64,000 nucleotides of DNA from JAUMBM01 sp964441755 (lineage in GTDB: Bacteria > Bacteroidota > Bacteroidia > Chitinophagales > Saprospiraceae), in NCBI GenBank assembly GCA_964441755.1, contig CAYTVG010000014.1:53164-117163 (forward strand). The letters run 5' to 3'. How positions within the stretch are numbered: the first letter of the stretch is position 1; every line of letters starts with the position of its first letter. A program made the position numbers and the translations under genes. Positions 9,385 through 18,400 of this stretch are shown in pieces. The notes beneath the pieces are model-generated. The model saw only the letters and a program-made list of their open reading frames with translations, was not told where the DNA came from and did not search any database.

Positions 9385-9942
9385 CCGACAGGCCCCTACC
9401 GCTCCCACTTGTCCAACTGGCTCAGCACAGCACGCAGGTCTTTGGGAAGGGGCGCCTCGCCCGCTACAGGCTGCCCCCTCAGCGGGTGTGACGACCGGCA
9501 GGCTCCTACCTTCCCCACTTGTCCAACTGGCTCAGCACAGCACGCAGGTCTTTGGGCAGCGGTGCCTCGCCCGCTACAGGCTGCCCCCTCAGCGGGTGTG
9601 ACGACCGGCAGGCTCCTANNNNNNNNNNNNNNNNNNNNNNNNNNNNNNNNNNNNNNNNNNNNNNNNNNNNNNNNNNNNNNNNNNNNNNNNNNNNNNNNNN
9701 NNNNNNNNNNNNNNNNNNGCTCCTACCTTCCCCACTTGTCCAACTGGCTCAGCACAGCACGCAGGTCTTTGGGAAGGGGCGCCTCGCCCGCTACAGGCTG
9801 CCCCCTCAGCGGGTGTGACGACCGGCAGGCTCCTACCTTCCCCACTTGTCCAACTGGCTCAGCACAGCACGCAGGTCTTTGGGCAGCGGTGCCTCGCCCG
9901 CTACAGGCTGCCCCGTCAGCGGGTGTGCGACAATCAGGCGGC
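9385..9942. repeat. 110-bp tandem array repeating the 3' end of the pseudouridine synthase gene
   Basis: The block starting CCCACTTGTCCAACTGG recurs at about 9404, 9514, (gap), 9731 and 9841, i.e. 110 bp apart on each side of the gap. The rightmost copy is the actual end of the RluA-type gene (last about 30 codons plus its stop); each further copy repeats those codons and about 20 bp of 3' flank. The leftmost copy has degenerate flanks. The copies differ by small changes such as AAGGGGCGCC versus CAGCGGTGCC. Since 110 is not a multiple of 3, this is not a protein repeat. Confidence 0.9.
9619..9718. other. Assembly gap (100 N) inside the 110-bp array
   Basis: Exactly 100 N, the conventional filler for a gap of unknown length. 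The flanking copies are out of register with a 110-bp period across it (217 bp between equivalent points), so the real array length is unknown. Confidence 0.98.
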
Positions 9943-10567
9943 TGGCGTGCAGGGCGGTGCGCTGCAGCAGCGGGCGCTCCTCCTCATACTTGCCCAACTG
10001 AAACTTTTTACCCTTAATCTCGGACAAGAAGAGCTCGGAGCGCTTGCCGTAGAGCGGGTCGACGGCCAGGGCGTGGCCGATGGCCTGAAAATGCACCCGC
10101 ACCTGGTGGGTGCGACCCGTGTGCAACCGCGCTTCTACCCAACTGAAAGCCTTATAGCGATCGAGCACCCGGTAGTCGGTGAGGGCCGACTTGCCGCCCC
10201 GGCTGATGATGGCCATCTTGCCTTCCTGCCGCGGGTGCGGGCCGATGGGCAGCGCTATGCTGCCGGTATCGTCGACCAGGCGGCCGTCGACCAGCGCAAG
10301 GTAATACTTGGCGGCTGTGCGCTTCTCAAACTGCAGGCTGAGTGAGCGGTGTGCTTCCTCTGTGCGGGCAAAACAGATGACCCCGCTCGTCTCGCGGTCG
10401 AGCCGGTGTACCGTCCAGATGCGGCCGTAGGCCGTTGCCAGCAACTGCTGCAGACTGGGGATTTCCGGCTGGTGGCGATCCGGGATCGACAGCAGGCCCG
10501 AAGGCTTGGCCACGAGCAATAGCTGCTCGTCTTCGTACAGCAGGTGATAACTTTCTTTTTCTTTCAT
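9833..10567 (-). CDS. RluA-family pseudouridine synthase
   Basis: Converts a uridine in rRNA or tRNA into pseudouridine. The catalytic motif VHRLDRETSGVICFAR contains the nucleophile Asp; the typical second motif is seen as LHTGRTHQVRVHFQAIGHALAVDPLYG. At 244 residues it lacks the N-terminal S4 domain of RluC/RluD and is close to RluA or TruC in size, so the exact uridine cannot be assigned. The start MKEKESYHLLYEDE at 10567 fits, since the domain begins at once. Its 3' end is the template of the downstream 110-bp repeat array. Confidence 0.88.
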   Translation of the reverse strand: MKEKESYHLLYEDEQLLLVAKPSGLLSIPDRHQPEIPSLQQLLATAYGRIWTVHRLDRETSGVICFARTEEAHRSLSLQFEKRTAAKYYLALVDGRLVDDTGSIALPIGPHPRQEGKMAIISRGGKSALTDYRVLDRYKAFSWVEARLHTGRTHQVRVHFQAIGHALAVDPLYGKRSELFLSEIKGKKFQLGKYEEERPLLQRTALHASRLIVAHPLTGQPVAGEAPLPKDLRAVLSQLDKWGR

Positions 10568-10604
10568 AATGGATTGCCATGGCTGGCAAGGCGGGAAAGT
10601 TGGG

Positions 10605-10676
10605 TGGCCCCACCAGGACTCGAACCTGGATTTAAAGTTTAGGAAACTTCCGTTCTATCCCTTGAACTATGGGGCC
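10605..10676 (-). tRNA. tRNA-Arg, anticodon CCU
   Basis: Read on the minus strand it folds as a full cloverleaf: acceptor GGCCCCA/TGGGGCC, D stem GTTC/GAAC, anticodon stem GAAGT/ACTTT with loop TTCCTAA (anticodon CCT), T arm CCAGG TTCGAGT CCTGG, discriminator A. The terminal CCA is not encoded. Decodes AGG. Confidence 0.95.
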
Positions 10677-10689
10677 TTTTTTTGCGCTG

Positions 10690-10697
10690 CAAAGATA
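10690..10697 (-). promoter_or_regulatory. Bacteroidota -7 box for tRNA-Arg
   Basis: On the minus strand the sequence is TATCTTTG, a perfect TAnnTTTG box, 13 bp ahead of the tRNA. A TTTG -33 element at the right spacing is not obvious. Confidence 0.6.
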
Positions 10698-10889
10698 ATA
10701 TTTTTACAGAAAATGCGCATCTTTCAAGAATAATTTAGCCGGGTGCTCGCATTTGAATGGCAATATGGGCATGCCGTCAAACGACAGATTTTTTGTGGGG
10801 CCTTAGCGTGAAAATTTCAAAACATGGGGAACCATTGCATTTTGCCCCATCCTATGCTTACCCGCATGTGTACATCCTTCGCGCCTATA

Positions 10890-11835
10890 CAGGATGGGTA
10901 GCAACGGCCACGGGGTTTTTCAGAGCCCCGTAGGGGCGTGATAGGGGTAGCAACGGCCCCCGTGTTTTCCGGAGCCCCGTTAGGGGCGTGATAGGGGTAG
11001 CAATGGCCACGGTGTTTTTCAGAGCCCCGTTAGAGGCGTGATATGGGTAACAACGGCCCCTGGGCTTTCTACCCACATCGCGTCCCTACGGGACTACGGG
11101 AAATACCGGGTTGTTTTTTTCTACCTACATTCCGTCCCTACGGGACTACGGAAAACAAAGGCACCGGGGGTTTCCACTGCCCCGTTAGGGGCGTGATATG
11201 GGTAACAACGGCACCGGTGTTTTCTACCCACATTCCGTCCCTACGGGTCTAACCACATTCTGTCCCTACGGGACTCCTGAAAACAACGGCTCCGGTGGTT
11301 TCTACCCACATCGCGTCCCTACGGGTCTACCCACATTCCGTCCCTACGGGTCTACCCACATTCCGTCCCTACGGGACTACGGGAAATACCGGGGTTATTG
11401 TTTTCTACCCACATTCCGTCCCTACGGGACTCGGGAAAACAACGACCCCGGTGTTTTTCAGAGTCCCGTTAGGGGCGTGGTAGGGGTAGCACCCGTTGGG
11501 ACGAAATGTGGGTATGATTTTTCCGTACAACAGAAGCCCCGTCAGGGGCGTAATATGGGTAGCAACGGCCCCCGTGTTTTCCGGAGCCCCGTTAGGGGCG
11601 TGATATGGGTAGAAAACGGCCCCGGTGTGTTCCACAGCCCCGTTAGGGGCGTGATATGGGTAGAAAACGGCCCCGGTGTGTTCCACAGCCCCGTTAGGGG
11701 CGTGATATGGGTAGAAAACGGCCCCGGTGTGTTCCACAGCCCCGTTAGGGGCGTGATATGGGTAACAACGGCCCCGGTGTTTTCTACCCACCTCGCGTCC
11801 CTACGGGTCTACGGAAAACACCAGGGTTGTTGTTT
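10890..11835. repeat. Dense cluster of about 20 short palindromic repeats in both orientations
   Basis: The unit is about 50 bp. In the direct form it reads GCCCCGTTAGGGGCGTGATA then TGGGTAGCAACGGCCCCGG and a T/C-rich spacer; equivalent points lie at 10896, 10945, 10995 and 11045. In the inverted form it reads TCTACCCACATTCCGTCCCT then ACGGGAC. Reverse-complementing the second gives the same scheme: a small hairpin (CCCC-GTTA-GGGG or TCCC-GTA-GGGA), CG, a short AT block, TGGGTAGAAA. Copies appear as direct runs (11560-11780 has four nearly identical ones) and as inverted pairs. Translations such as FRPYGT or SPVRGVIW are artefacts of the repeat. Confidence 0.85.
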
Positions 11836-11911
11836 TTTTCATTTGGACCAGAGCCCCAATACTTACCCGCATGAAGCCTGAATTCAATAGCCATGACAAT
11901 GAAAAAAACCT

Positions 11912-11919
11912 TATCTTTG
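11912..11919 (+). promoter_or_regulatory. Candidate -7 box for the DUF262 gene
   Basis: TATCTTTG fits TAnnTTTG and lies 65 bp before the proposed start. No TTTG at the -33 position, so it is tentative. Confidence 0.4.
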
Positions 11920-11983
11920 GGCATGTGGCTGTGTAGCCTGCATGCAGCGTTCCAGCCCCGGGTATATAACAGCGAGTAACTAT

Positions 11984-13693
11984 ATGGCCGTAGGAAACTT
12001 CAGTACCGCAAACCAGACCTATCGCATGCTGATGGGCAACGGGCTTATGTATACCGTTCCGCGCTTTCAGCGAGATTACAGCCGGACAGAGGAAGAATGG
12101 GAGGATCTGTGGCGCGATGTCGAAAATGTGCTGCGTACAGATTCGGAGCAAGTCCACTATATGGGCTATCTCGTACTCCAAAGCACTGATAGCAAACATT
12201 TTGACATCATAGACGGACAACAGCGACTCACCACCCTCAGCATCGTCGTGCTGGCCGTGCTTGCCTGTTTACAAAAACTCATCGACCAAGGCGAGGAAGC
12301 GGATGATAACAAGCGCCGGCAGGACCAACTGCGCAATTCGCTCATCGGCTATCTCGATCCGGTAACGCTGGTCGCCAAATCAAAATTGCAGCTCAATCGC
12401 AACAACGACAACTTCTATCAAAATCACCTCGTCCCGCTGCAGCCGCTGCCGCGCCGAAACCTGAAACCCACAGAACACCAACTCAGAAAAGCTTTTGAGT
12501 GGTGGGAACAGCAAATCGGCAGACGCTACCGTTCGGGAAAAACACTGGCAGCTTTTATTGACAGCCTTACAGACCGACTGTTTTTTACGGTCATCACTGT
12601 GTCGGATGAACTCAACGCCTACACAGTATTCGAGACCCTGAATGCCCGGGGAGTAAGGTTGTCCTCGACGGATCTGCTCAAGAATTATCTGTTTTCTGTC
12701 GTACATGCACACCACAAACAGGAAGATCATGAACTAAGCAATCTTGAAAACAGGTGGGCTGCACTCGTTGACAAACTGGGTAGTGAAAATTTTCCCGATT
12801 TCCTGCGTACTCACTGGAATAGCAGACATAAGTTACTACGCCATACCGAGCTGTTTAAAGGCATTCGCGAGCAAATCAGCAGCCGTGAACAGGTTTTTGA
12901 GCTGATTCGCAATATGCATCAGGATGCGGACACCTACGTTGCACTCTCAAAACCGGAGGATGAACTATGGTCTAAAGAGCAGCGACAGCCTATTGGCGAA
13001 CTGCGCATGTTCGGTGTCAGGCAGTCCTACGCCTTATTGTTGGCAGCATACAGAAAATTCTCTCCTGCAGATTTTTACAACTTGCTGCGGACAGTTTCCG
13101 TCATTTCATTCCGGTACAATGTTATCGCCGGCAATCCTGCTAATGAACAGGAACGCATATACAATCAAATTGCAGAAAAAATTGAAAATCAAAATCTTAC
13201 ATACAAGCAGGCAGTCGAAGAACTGAAACCTGTCTACGTTGAAGACAAGCATTTCAAGCACGAATTTGCCAACAAGGTGTTGAAGACTTCGCAGTCGCGC
13301 AACCGTCGCATCGCTCGTTATATACTTATCAGACTTGAGCAACAACTCAGCGGCATCGTTCATGACACGGACAGTGACCGCTTCAATATCGAGCATGTCA
13401 TGCCGGAAAATCTCTCCGAATATTGGCAGCACATAGACGATGCAGACCATGAGGCTTTTACGTACAGGCTGGGCAACTTGTGCTTGCTGCCAACAGCCCA
13501 AAACAGAGATCTTGGCAATGCTGATTTCAGGCAAAAAAAAGAGGTGTATGCTCAGAGTGAGTTTCATCTCACCAGAAGAATTGCAGAAGAAAACAGCCGC
13601 TGGGATACCTCCAGAATCGACCGGCAACAACAATGGATGGCAGACCAGGCCAGTACGGTCTGGCGCGTTGCGCAATATGACCGAAAGCGCTAG
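11984..13693 (+). CDS. DUF262 + DUF1524 protein, GmrSD-like modification-dependent nuclease
   Basis: The N-terminal domain has the DUF262 (ParB-like NTPase) signatures YTVPRFQRDYS (about residue 23) and HFDIIDGQQRLTTLSIV (about 72); the middle has FETLNARGVRLSSTDLLKNYL. The C-terminal DUF1524 has the His-Me/HNH-type motif FNIEHVMPENLS (near residue 472) with LGNLCLLPTAQNRDLGN and a final FRQKKEVYAQSEF. GmrSD enzymes cleave phage DNA that carries modified (glucosylated hydroxymethyl) cytosine; other DUF262 proteins act in BREX and related systems. I use the Met at 11984, which places the first motif at the usual distance; an ATG at 11942 is possible. It stands alone beside the palindromic repeat cluster. 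The actual target is unknown. Confidence 0.85.
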   Translation: MAVGNFSTANQTYRMLMGNGLMYTVPRFQRDYSRTEEEWEDLWRDVENVLRTDSEQVHYMGYLVLQSTDSKHFDIIDGQQRLTTLSIVVLAVLACLQKLIDQGEEADDNKRRQDQLRNSLIGYLDPVTLVAKSKLQLNRNNDNFYQNHLVPLQPLPRRNLKPTEHQLRKAFEWWEQQIGRRYRSGKTLAAFIDSLTDRLFFTVITVSDELNAYTVFETLNARGVRLSSTDLLKNYLFSVVHAHHKQEDHELSNLENRWAALVDKLGSENFPDFLRTHWNSRHKLLRHTELFKGIREQISSREQVFELIRNMHQDADTYVALSKPEDELWSKEQRQPIGELRMFGVRQSYALLLAAYRKFSPADFYNLLRTVSVISFRYNVIAGNPANEQERIYNQIAEKIENQNLTYKQAVEELKPVYVEDKHFKHEFANKVLKTSQSRNRRIARYILIRLEQQLSGIVHDTDSDRFNIEHVMPENLSEYWQHIDDADHEAFTYRLGNLCLLPTAQNRDLGNADFRQKKEVYAQSEFHLTRRIAEENSRWDTSRIDRQQQWMADQASTVWRVAQYDRKR

Positions 13694-13895
13694 CACCTGA
13701 CGCCATTGCCTGCTGCTACCACAGGCCGACGGAAGGCTGAATTAACAGCGGCCATCCTACTCAGCGCCCCATCTTCGAATGGCAGCGGGCCGGGATCTGA
13801 AATAACGGGCGAAAGTCCTGCAGGTATACCTGCGATTGTCGTGAATAATATACTGCGCTGTACCGGGCCGGTACAGCGCACAAGCTCTTATACCT

Positions 13896-14264
13896 ATGGA
13901 TTTGTACGAATTCCGCGACTACTGCCTTGCCAAGCCGGGGGTTGAAGAAACCTTCCCTTTCGATGAGCATACCCTCGTCTTCAAAGTCATGGGGAAGATA
14001 TTTGCCCTCACCGGCCTCGACAATCCCGACTTTAAGGTCAACCTGAAATGCGACCCCCAGCGCAGTGAGGAACTGCGCGAGCAATACCCCGAAGTGCAGC
14101 CCGGCTACCACATGAACAAGACCCACTGGAATACCGTCTCCTTTGAAGGCAGCCTCAGCAAGGCGCTGCTGCGCGAACTCATCGACCACTCCTACGAACT
14201 CATCGTACGGTCACTGCCCAAGCAGCAGCGGCTTATTTTACAATCTCTCCCCCCATCGTCATGA
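13896..14264 (+). CDS. MmcQ/YjbR family protein
   Basis: A 122-residue single-domain protein of the YjbR (CyaY-like fold) family. Family signatures are LAKPGVEETFPFDEHTLVFK at the start, GKIFALTGLD in the centre, and PGYHMNKTHWNTV near the end. These proteins are small DNA-binding-fold or uncharacterised proteins; no biochemical role is established. The stop overlaps the next start by 4 bp (ATGA), so the two genes are translationally coupled. Confidence 0.88.
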   Translation: MDLYEFRDYCLAKPGVEETFPFDEHTLVFKVMGKIFALTGLDNPDFKVNLKCDPQRSEELREQYPEVQPGYHMNKTHWNTVSFEGSLSKALLRELIDHSYELIVRSLPKQQRLILQSLPPSS

Positions 14265-15337
14265 CAACCACCCCCCGTACTGATTTCGACTTTATCATCG
14301 TAGGGCAAGGCATTGCCGGCAGCCTGCTCGCCTACCTGCTGGAGCAGCGCGGACAGCGCTGCCTCCTCATCGATGCCCCTGAGCAGACCGCCGCTTCGGA
14401 AGTCGCTGCCGGCATCATCAACCCCCTCACCGGGCGGCAGTATGTAAAAACCTGGCGGGCCGACACCCTCCTGCCCTTTGCCCGGCAGTTTTACCGGCAA
14501 CTCGAGGAAGCGCTGGGGCTGCGCTGCTACCACCCCCGCAACATCCTGCGGGTGTTTACCCACAGCGGCGAAGAAAATGACTGGCTGGCGCGCAGCGCCG
14601 AGCCGGGCTGCGCCCCCTACATGGCGCCGGAGGCGGCCCCGGGCGCCTATGCCCAATATACCGCCCCCTGCCTCGGCTACGGAGAAACCCTGCAGACCGC
14701 TCAGGTAGACCTCTGGAGCATCTGCCGGGAGCTGCGCAGCCGCTGGCAGCAGCAGGACTGCTGGCTGGCCGACACCTTTGACTACGCACAGCTGCAGCTC
14801 AGCAAGCAGGGCGTGCAATACCGGCAATACCAGGCGCGGCAGCTCGTCTTTTGCGAAGGCTGGCGACTGCGGAGCAACCCCTACTTTAATTATTTACCGC
14901 TGCAGGGCAATAAAGGAGAGGTGTTGATCGTACAGTTTCCGGAAGTGGCTTTTGATAAAATGATCAAAAACAAAGTGTTTATTGCCCCGCTGTCGACGGG
15001 CGACTATTGGGTCGGCGGCAGCAGCCATAATCACTTTGCCGATGAGCTGCCCAGCGAGGCGGGTAGCTCGTTTGTGCAGCAAAAGCTCGATGAGATGATC
15101 CGCACGCCCTATCGGGTGCTCGCGCATCGCGCGGCCGTGCGGCCGACCGTGCGCGACCGCCGCCCGCTGCTGGGCCGCCACCCGCACCACCCCCAGCTGG
15201 CCGTCTTCAACGGCCTCGGCACCAAGGGCGCTTCGCTGGCGCCCTATTGGGCCGGAGAGATGGTGAAAATGCTGCTCGACGGGGAGATGCTCGACCGGGA
15301 GGTGGATATTGCCCGCTTTGCGAAGCTGCTTCCCTGA
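14261..15337 (+). CDS. FAD-dependent oxidoreductase, DAO family
   Basis: A 358-residue flavoprotein with the FAD dinucleotide loop FIIVGQGIAGSLLAYLLEQRG at residues 10-30 (GxGxxG) and the DAO-type second motif NGLGTKGASLAPYWAGEMV near the end. The family comprises amino-acid and glycine oxidases and similar amine dehydrogenases; ThiO-like or other activity cannot be distinguished from sequence alone. It overlaps yjbR-like gene by 4 bp and precedes the alpha-2-macroglobulin gene by 85 bp, containing a small CTGCCTGCGGCAG palindrome. Confidence 0.8.
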   Translation: MTTTPRTDFDFIIVGQGIAGSLLAYLLEQRGQRCLLIDAPEQTAASEVAAGIINPLTGRQYVKTWRADTLLPFARQFYRQLEEALGLRCYHPRNILRVFTHSGEENDWLARSAEPGCAPYMAPEAAPGAYAQYTAPCLGYGETLQTAQVDLWSICRELRSRWQQQDCWLADTFDYAQLQLSKQGVQYRQYQARQLVFCEGWRLRSNPYFNYLPLQGNKGEVLIVQFPEVAFDKMIKNKVFIAPLSTGDYWVGGSSHNHFADELPSEAGSSFVQQKLDEMIRTPYRVLAHRAAVRPTVRDRRPLLGRHPHHPQLAVFNGLGTKGASLAPYWAGEMVKMLLDGEMLDREVDIARFAKLLP

Positions 15338-15422
15338 TTATGCTGTCTGCCTGCGGCAGCCAGCATAATCAGTTTATCGGGCGGCGACTGCCGCCACTAC
15401 TTTACGAAAAACCAGCAAAATC

Positions 15423-18400
15423 ATGACATACCCATTCAACCACCGGCTCTGCACCACCCTCTTATTTTTGCTCACAACCACCTGCCTGCTGCAGGCACAA
15501 CGCCCCGCTATGACCAAAGACTACCTGTCCGAGTGGAAAAACATCGACAGCCTTGCGGCAGCCGGACTTTTCAGCGAAGCCCGCACACAGAGCCTGCAAC
15601 TCTACCGGCAGGCGCAGGCCGACGAGCAGCCGCAGCAGGCCCTCAAGGCGCTGCTGCACTGGGGCGGCTTCAACAATGAAGTCGAAGACAAAGGCCTGTT
15701 GTCCAACATCGCTTTTGCCAACGAAGAGCTGGCAACCGCCGACTATCCGCTCAAACCACTGCTGCAGTCCATCCTGGCCGAAGCCTACCACAACTACCTC
15801 GATGCCAACCGCTGGGAAATCAGCCAGCGCACCCCCCTGACCGAGGGCCGGCCCGAGGCGATGGACGAATGGACGAGCCTCGATTTTGTACGCGCAAGCA
15901 CAGCCCTCTACCTCGCCAGCCTGCAGGATATACGCAGCCGCGAGCTGCCGGTCGAGCAGTTGTCGCCCCTGCTGCAGCCCGGCTACAACCTGCTGCTGCA
16001 GCGGCCTACCCTCTACGACCTGCTGCTGCAGCGGGCGCTAAGGCATTTTCAAAACACCAATGCCTACCTCAGCGAGCCGGAGCATGCCTTCCGGCTCGGG
16101 CAGGCGGAAGCTTTTGCTCCTGCCGAAGTGTTTGTCAACTATACTTTCCCGGCCCACGACAGCAGCTCTTTCGTCTACCAGAGCCTGCTCATCTACCAGC
16201 AAGGCCTCCGCTGGCGGCTGCAGCGCGCCGCCGATCAGGCTGCGGCCCTGACCGATCTCGATCTCAGCCGCCTGCAGTTTGTCAGCAGCCATTTTCAGGG
16301 GGCCGATGTGCCGCAGCAGCTTCGCGCTGCCCTCGACCGGCTGCTCGCCAGCCGGCCCGATGCCTGGTCGCAGGGGGCTGTAAAGCTGGCCATCGCCCGC
16401 TGGTACTACGAGCAGGGGCAGGGCTATGAGCGCACCCGCGAGGAGACCCACGCGCTGCGCTACGCCTGGGCGGAAGCCGAAAAAATCTGCCGGCAGCTCG
16501 AGGCCGACACCCAGCAGCCGCTGCTGTCAGCCCAGGCGGCTGCCCTTGCGGCCGGCATCCGCAGCCGCAGCCTCGACGGACAGGTCGAGCAAGTATACCT
16601 GCCTGGTGCCCAAGGACTTTACCAGGTAAGCTACCGCAATATCGACAAGGTCTACGGCCGCATCGTCGCCCAAAATGGCCGCGAGCCCAACCTGCGCGGC
16701 GATGAGCTGCTGAACTACTACGCAGGCCTTAAGCCCCTGCAGTCGTGGCAGGCAGCGGTGACCAATCCCGGCGACTTTCGGGACCACAGCACCGAGCAGT
16801 CTTTCGGCCCCCTCAGGCCGGGCCGCTACCTGCTGCTGCTGTCGACCGGCGAGCGCTTTGATACCAGCGGGCAGTGGCTCGCTTTTTCTTTTGCCGTGAG
16901 CAATATGGCACTGCTGCAGCATCCTGAAGAGGAGCGGCGCGAGTTTTTGGTCGTAGACCGCAGCAGCGGTGCGCCCCTGGCGGGCGTCAAGGTGGTGCCG
17001 CTCAGCCGGTCGGACGAATACCGCAACGAGACCCGCTGGGACGAGGGGGCGCCGGTCTACAGCGATGCCGACGGCCGAATACAACTGCCCCGCAAAAGCG
17101 GCAGTGGCTACCTGCGGCTGCGGCTGTCCAAAGGCAAGGACGTCTTTGAGACGCCCGACCCCTGGTATATCTACGACCATGACCGCCGGCAGCAGCGGGA
17201 GACGAATGTGCATTTTTTCCTCGACCGCGCCATCTATCGGCCGGGGCAGCGGGTGTATTTCAAAGGTCTGGTGGTCCAATACGACCAGCGTCGACTGCCA
17301 TCGGTGGTGGCGGGCCGGCGGCTGACCATCCGCCTGCGCGATGCCAACTGGCAGGAGGTGAGCATACAGGAGCTGCAGACCAACGCCTACGGCAGCATCA
17401 GCGGCAGTTTTGTGCTGCCCGAAGGGGTGCTCACCGGCAATATGAGCCTGCAGACCGATATCGGCAACATCTATTTTGCTGTCGAGGCCTACAAGCGGCC
17501 GCGTTTTGAGGTGTCGCTGCTGCCGCCGGCCGGGCAGCCGCAGCTGGGCGACACCGTGACGGTGGTGGCTTCGGCCATGAGTTATGCCGGTCCGGCAGTA
17601 TCCGGCGCCAGTGTGCGCTATACCGTCACCCGCTACCAGTCCTACAGCTGGCGCTCCATGCGCGGCTGGTGGCCCGACAGCAGCATCGGCGGCGACGCCG
17701 TCGCCAGCGGCACCGTCACCACCGACGCCAAAGGCAACGGCAGCATCCGCTTTGCGGCCCTGCCGCCGGCCGCCTACCGCGCCGGCGAAAAGGCCATCTA
17801 CCGCTACGAGCTGCAAGTGGACGTGACCGACGGTACCGGCGAAACCCAGTCGGCAAGCAGCAGCCTGCTCATCGGCAGCCACCGCCACATCGCCAGCCTG
17901 GAGGTGCCCGAACGGCACGACAATACCGACTCCCTGCCCGTGCGGCTGCAGGCCGTAGACCTCAACCAGCAGCCGGTGCCCCTGCAGGGGGAGCTGCAGG
18001 TGTACCGCCTGCAGGCGCCCCAGCAGTTTTTCATCGACCGCTACTGGAAAAAACCTGAGTACCCCATGGCCGACCAGCGCCACTTCCGCCGCCACTTTCC
18101 GCTGCTCGCCTACGGGCAGGAAGATGAGCCCGAACACTGGCAGCCGGCAGCGCTGCAGCACCGCCAGCTGCTGAGCAGCCGCGAGGCGACGCAACTAGCC
18201 GTGGCCGACTGGCCGGCCGGCCACTACCTTTTGACATTTGTATATGCCGATGAAAATGGCGACAGCCTGCAGCTGCGCAGCATCCTGCAGCTCTCAGACC
18301 GCGGCCGGCTGCCCGCCGGCATTGCCGGCCAGGTCAGCGGCCTGCCGGCCCGGCGGCTGCAGCCGGGCGACAGCCTGCAGCTGCAGCTCGCCAGCAGCGA

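Noticed and set aside
9385..9942. A CRISPR array
   Set aside because: Units of 110 bp without unique spacers or cas genes; the unit is the 3' end of a neighbouring gene.
10885..11881. Open frames translated as FRPYGT- or SPVRGVIW-rich proteins
   Set aside because: They appear in several frames on both strands and follow the DNA repeat period, so they are repeat artefacts.
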